Part shown: positions 40,235 through 42,483 of the stretch, piece by piece
Layout: every line of letters starts with the position of its first letter
How positions within the stretch are numbered: position 1 is the stretch's first letter
Source: CAYTUI01 sp964441335
GTDB lineage: Bacteria > Patescibacteriota > Patescibacteriia > UBA1558 > 2-01-FULL-52-15
Direction of reading: 5' to 3'
DNA: 42,483 bases
NCBI GenBank assembly: GCA_964441335.1
Contig: CAYTUI010000008.1
Location: forward strand, 1-42,483
Made by a program: the position numbers and the translations under genes
Notes under the pieces: model-generated
What the model was told of the DNA's origin: nothing
Seen by the model: the letters and a program-made list of their open reading frames with translations, nothing else
The model's database searches: none

Positions 40235-40840
40235 ATGAATCACAAACCACGAATTAAAACCAAATCTCAAATCGGCTACACTTTAGTTGAAATCATGGTC
40301 GCCCTTGGCATTTTTATTTTGCTTGGTTCTTATGTGGTCAGCGGCATCAGGGGCGTTTCTAAAGAGGATGAGGTTAAACAGGCTAATTTGAAAGTCGCTT
40401 CACTTTTAAGGCAGGCCCGAAACGCCGCCTTTAATGGTATTATTGAGCCGGCCAGTAGTGTTTATCCAACCGGCGGTTATGGCGTTTATTTTGACCGTGC
40501 TCCTGAACCTGACGAAATGATATATTTTGCCGATCAGCCAGCGGCTGATGATTCTCCGGCTAATGGTCGTTTTGATGTGTCTGAAAGGTTACAGATTGTA
40601 AAACTGTCCAGCAAATTAAAATTTATTTTAGCGGGGTCAGGGGTTATTAATAAAATGTCCATAATATTTAACGGGCAGAATCAACCGATTGTGGTTGATG
40701 AGGAGACGCCGTCTAATATTATTGTTAATAAGAAGATTGAGATTAAGAGGCTCGATGATGTTGGTACTTGCGTCGGTACCGTAAGTATTTCCGCTGATGT
40801 CGGACCGATGTATGTTAAGGAGGAGGTGACGGGCTGCTGA
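40235..40840 (+). CDS. Minor prepilin, GspH/FimT-like
   Basis: Prepilin of 201 residues. The leader MNHKPRIKTKSQIG is cut before YTLVEIMVALGIFILL, with Tyr instead of Phe at +1 and Glu5 present. KQANLKVASLLRQARNAAF is the GspH-like helix extension, and VYPTGGYGVYFDR the start of its beta domain. The first residues come from the repeat words. GspH-type subunits prime pilus assembly at the tip; it opens a run of four minor pilins. Confidence 0.85.
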   Translation: MNHKPRIKTKSQIGYTLVEIMVALGIFILLGSYVVSGIRGVSKEDEVKQANLKVASLLRQARNAAFNGIIEPASSVYPTGGYGVYFDRAPEPDEMIYFADQPAADDSPANGRFDVSERLQIVKLSSKLKFILAGSGVINKMSIIFNGQNQPIVVDEETPSNIIVNKKIEIKRLDDVGTCVGTVSISADVGPMYVKEEVTGC

Positions 40841-40917
40841 TACTAGCTGTTAGCTTATAGCTGATAGCTTATAGAAGAGAACCCACATTACCCATTACTC
40901 ATTACCCATTACACATT
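40841..40917 (+). repeat. Low-complexity tract with AGCTTATAG words
   Basis: The tandem words TTAGCTTATAGCTGATAGC and CTTATAGAAGAGAACCC are followed by CATTACCCATTACTCATTACC words, ending at the ATG at 40918. A sister tract is at 41711-41798. Confidence 0.7.
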
Positions 40918-40992
40918 ATGAATCACGAATTACAAAACAAATCACAAACGGGATTTACCCAGCACCACTTTTTGAATTACCATAATGAATGA
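40918..40992 (+). other. Interrupted prepilin leader frame overlapping the PilV-like start
   Basis: ATG at 40918 begins a 24-residue frame: MNHELQNKSQTGFTQHHF plus six residues. MNHELQNKSQTGFT is clearly a prepilin leader plus cleavage site like those of neighbouring pilins; the inverted-repeat element then follows. Its TGA (40990-40992) lies 8 bases into the PilV-like gene. Confidence 0.6.
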
Positions 40993-41051
40993 TTTAAAGA
41001 TTATCAAATTTATCCAGCGCTCGTTTCAGCCAATAAAAAGTGGTGCTGGGT
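40957..41051 (+). repeat. Inverted-repeat element, copy 3 (across the PilV-like start codon)
   Basis: ACCCAGCACCACTTTTT (40957-40973) and AAAAAGTGGTGCTGGGT (41035-41051) are perfect 17-base inverted repeats with a 61-base loop that holds the ATG and leader. Flanks GGATTTACC (40951-40959) and GGGTTTACC (41048-41056) differ at one of nine bases, like a target-site duplication. Confidence 0.8.
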
Positions 41052-41710
41052 TTACCCTGCTGGAAGGCATTATTGCTTTGGGTGTGATTTCTACCGGTTT
41101 GATGGTGGGGCTGACTTTAGCTTTGTCCAATTTACTGGCTTCGCAGGATAATGAAAGAAGAGCGATTGGAGCTAATTTGGCGCGTGAAGGTATTGAAGTA
41201 GTTCGTAATATTCGCGACAGTAACTGGTTAAAAAGAGATTTAAATACAATTCACAATGGTGACGCCTATGCGCCTAACCTTTATAATTGGGATGATTTAA
41301 CCGACAAGGATGGGGCCTTAATTGGCAGAGCTTTTTTTGTTCAGGCTGTTCCCGGTAGTACGATAACCTATAGGCTGGTAAATGCTCCCTTGACCATAGA
41401 TAATATTGAAGACTGCACAATCGGTTCGGTGACGGATTGCCGGGTGAAATTTGATTCCTCCACTGGCATTTACGGCGGTACACTAGGCAGTAATACTTTG
41501 TTTAATCGACTGATAACTATTCAGGATATTTGTTGGAATGACAATGGAAATTTAGAGTCAACTGCTGCACCGGGTGTTGGTTGTGATGTAAATTATGTGA
41601 AGGTTGGTATGCTGGTTATTTCGTCGGTCAGATATGTTTCCAGTCCTAATACGGTTAATAAAATTAATCACGATATTGTGGCGAAGGAGAGGCTTTATAA
41701 TTGGCGGTGA
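40985..41710 (+). CDS. pilV: Minor prepilin, PilV-like
   Basis: Prepilin of 241 residues. The leader is 22 residues (MNDLKIIKFIQRSFQ, then PIKSGAG), cut before FTLLEGIIALGVISTGL with Glu5. SNLLASQDNERRAIGANLAR and EGIEVVRNIRDSNW are typical of PilV/GspI-like minor pilins. The leader, including its conserved KIxKFIxR and IKSG parts, is encoded within the inverted-repeat element and resembles the leader of the pilin at 38574. It is followed by PilW- and PilX-like genes. Confidence 0.85.
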   Translation: MNDLKIIKFIQRSFQPIKSGAGFTLLEGIIALGVISTGLMVGLTLALSNLLASQDNERRAIGANLAREGIEVVRNIRDSNWLKRDLNTIHNGDAYAPNLYNWDDLTDKDGALIGRAFFVQAVPGSTITYRLVNAPLTIDNIEDCTIGSVTDCRVKFDSSTGIYGGTLGSNTLFNRLITIQDICWNDNGNLESTAAPGVGCDVNYVKVGMLVISSVRYVSSPNTVNKINHDIVAKERLYNWR

Positions 41711-41798
41711 GGTTAGGTAGCTGTTAGCTTATAGCAGATAGCTTATAGAACAGAACCCCCATTACCCATTACACGTTACCCATAACTCATAACGAATT
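41711..41798 (+). repeat. Low-complexity tract with AGCTTATAG words, second copy
   Basis: TAGCTGTTAGCTTATAGCAG, GATAGCTTATAGAACAGAACC and CATTACCCATTACACG words, ending in GAATTATGAATTACG, where the next gene starts (second word shown without its last base: GATAGCTTATAGAACAGAAC). Confidence 0.7.
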
Positions 41799-42359
41799 AT
41801 GAATTACGAATTAAGAGGTAAAAACAAATTACAAAGCGGATTCACGCTGGTAGAAATGCTGGTTACGGCGGCGATTTTCGCTTTGGCTTTTATTGCAATC
41901 TCCGCAATTTTTGTAGGGGGAACGAATTCCCAGTCCAAGTCCAAGGCTACTTCGGTCGTACTTAATGAAAGCCAGTTTGTCTTTGAACAAATGGCTAGAC
42001 TGATAAGAGAAAATACGATTGTGGCAGACCCTACAATCTGTGACTGCGGAGGGTCTGATTTTATTTGCTTAACAGATTTAACCGGTAACCGGACGTTTCT
42101 AAGACATCAGGGCTTTGATGCACAAATTTCAACCGGTAGTGTTAAGTGTGAGGGCTCTTCCTGGGTAGCACTTAATGATTCGGATATTCAAATTACCAGG
42201 TTGGAGTTTATTTATCCAAGTGTATTACCCAGCGCCGGCCAGCATCCTTTAACAACCATGATTATGACGGCCGAAAACAACGAGCTTAGTCCCAAGAAAA
42301 AAGCTGTGGTAGATTTCCAAACCGCAATTTCCAGTCGTATTTATACACCAGTAAATTAA
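41799..42359 (+). CDS. pilW: Minor prepilin, PilW-like
   Basis: Prepilin of 186 residues. The leader MNYELRGKNKLQSG is cut before FTLVEMLVTAAIFALAF, with Glu5. QFVFEQMARLIRENT is the PilW-like helix after the hydrophobic segment, and the beta domain has a small Cys cluster (CDCGGSDFIC). The start and first codons continue the ATTAC repeat. The stop at 42357-42359 is directly followed by the next ATG. Confidence 0.85.
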   Translation: MNYELRGKNKLQSGFTLVEMLVTAAIFALAFIAISAIFVGGTNSQSKSKATSVVLNESQFVFEQMARLIRENTIVADPTICDCGGSDFICLTDLTGNRTFLRHQGFDAQISTGSVKCEGSSWVALNDSDIQITRLEFIYPSVLPSAGQHPLTTMIMTAENNELSPKKKAVVDFQTAISSRIYTPVN

Positions 42360-42483
42360 ATGTCCTTGTTAAAAAAATTAAAAGCCAATGATCAATCCGG
42401 AGTAGTGCTGTTGGTGGCAATGTTGGTATTGTCTTTAATAGTTTTTTCAGCAGTTGGTTTAAGTCAGATATTGATTAATGAAA
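42360..42483 (+). CDS. PilX-like minor pilin, truncated by the window end
   Basis: Only the first 41 codons are visible. A basic leader with QSG is followed by VVLLVAMLVLSLIVFSAVGL, the pattern of PilX/GspK-like subunits, in which the Phe and Glu of ordinary pilins are often missing. The position directly after the PilW-like gene fits. Length and C-terminal domain cannot be judged. Confidence 0.65.
   Translation, partial: MSLLKKLKANDQSGVVLLVAMLVLSLIVFSAVGLSQILINE

Noticed and set aside
33235..41798. CRISPR array in the ATTAC-rich repeats
   Set aside because: Words are short, degenerate and contiguous, without regular spacers of constant length, and no cas genes are near.

Overview
The window looks like a chromosome segment of a Patescibacteria (CPR) bacterium. 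The grounds are the compact gene order, few Shine-Dalgarno sites, a TrbC/VirB2-like two-helix pilin fused to another domain, CofE-like and LemA/HtpX genes, and a large type IV pilus cluster with long exported proteins. TGA is used as an ordinary stop, so the genetic code is standard. The exact lineage cannot be fixed from the sequence alone.

Region 1 (1-5100) is accessory DNA. It holds a reverse transcriptase of the diversity-generating-retroelement (DGR) type at the left edge, a large serine recombinase, and on the minus strand an OLD-family ATPase/TOPRIM nuclease split by a frameshift in a seven-base homopolymer. Next comes tRNA-Ser(GGA). An exact 36-bp copy of the tRNA 5' half, a shorter copy and GC-rich double hairpins surround a small GIY-YIG endonuclease gene.

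Region 2 (5250-17520) is mostly housekeeping. It has a DEAD-box helicase, an orphan metallopeptidase with its own strong ribosome binding site and terminator, cupin, NUDIX and panD genes, a pilin/peptidase-like fusion, a CofE-like ligase, a family 2 glycosyltransferase, comF, clpC, htpX, a DsbB/BdbC homologue, lemA and a small membrane protein. Several spacers carry GC-rich nested palindromes.

Region 3 (17605-42483), all on the plus strand, is a type IV pilus and surface-protein locus. Four large secreted proteins (three related, two with beta-propeller-like repeats, and one with DUF2341 and LamG domains) come first. Then follow pilM, pilN, pilO, a PilP-like gene, pilB, a CheY-like receiver, a PilT homologue with altered catalytic motifs, pilC, a four-helix-bundle (S23/Avd-like) gene, the likely major pilin, a leaderless pilin-like protein, two more pilins, pilD and minor pilins of GspH, PilV, PilW and PilX type (the last cut by the window end). 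PilM/N/O/P would form the inner-membrane platform, PilB drives extension, PilC is the platform protein, PilD processes prepilins, and the minor pilins and large exported proteins probably form or decorate the tip.

The most unusual signals are in the pilin part. (1) A short inverted-repeat element with ATCCAGCACC-type ends occurs three times, each time at a pilin translation start; in two cases it interrupts an older prepilin leader exactly at its Gly-Phe cleavage codons and supplies a new start codon and leader. (2) The likely major pilin has a long structured 5' untranslated region in which one arm of the main stem could alternatively pair with the Shine-Dalgarno sequence. (3) Low-complexity hairpin tracts run from the stop codon of one gene to the start codon of the next and even encode the first residues of prepilin leaders.
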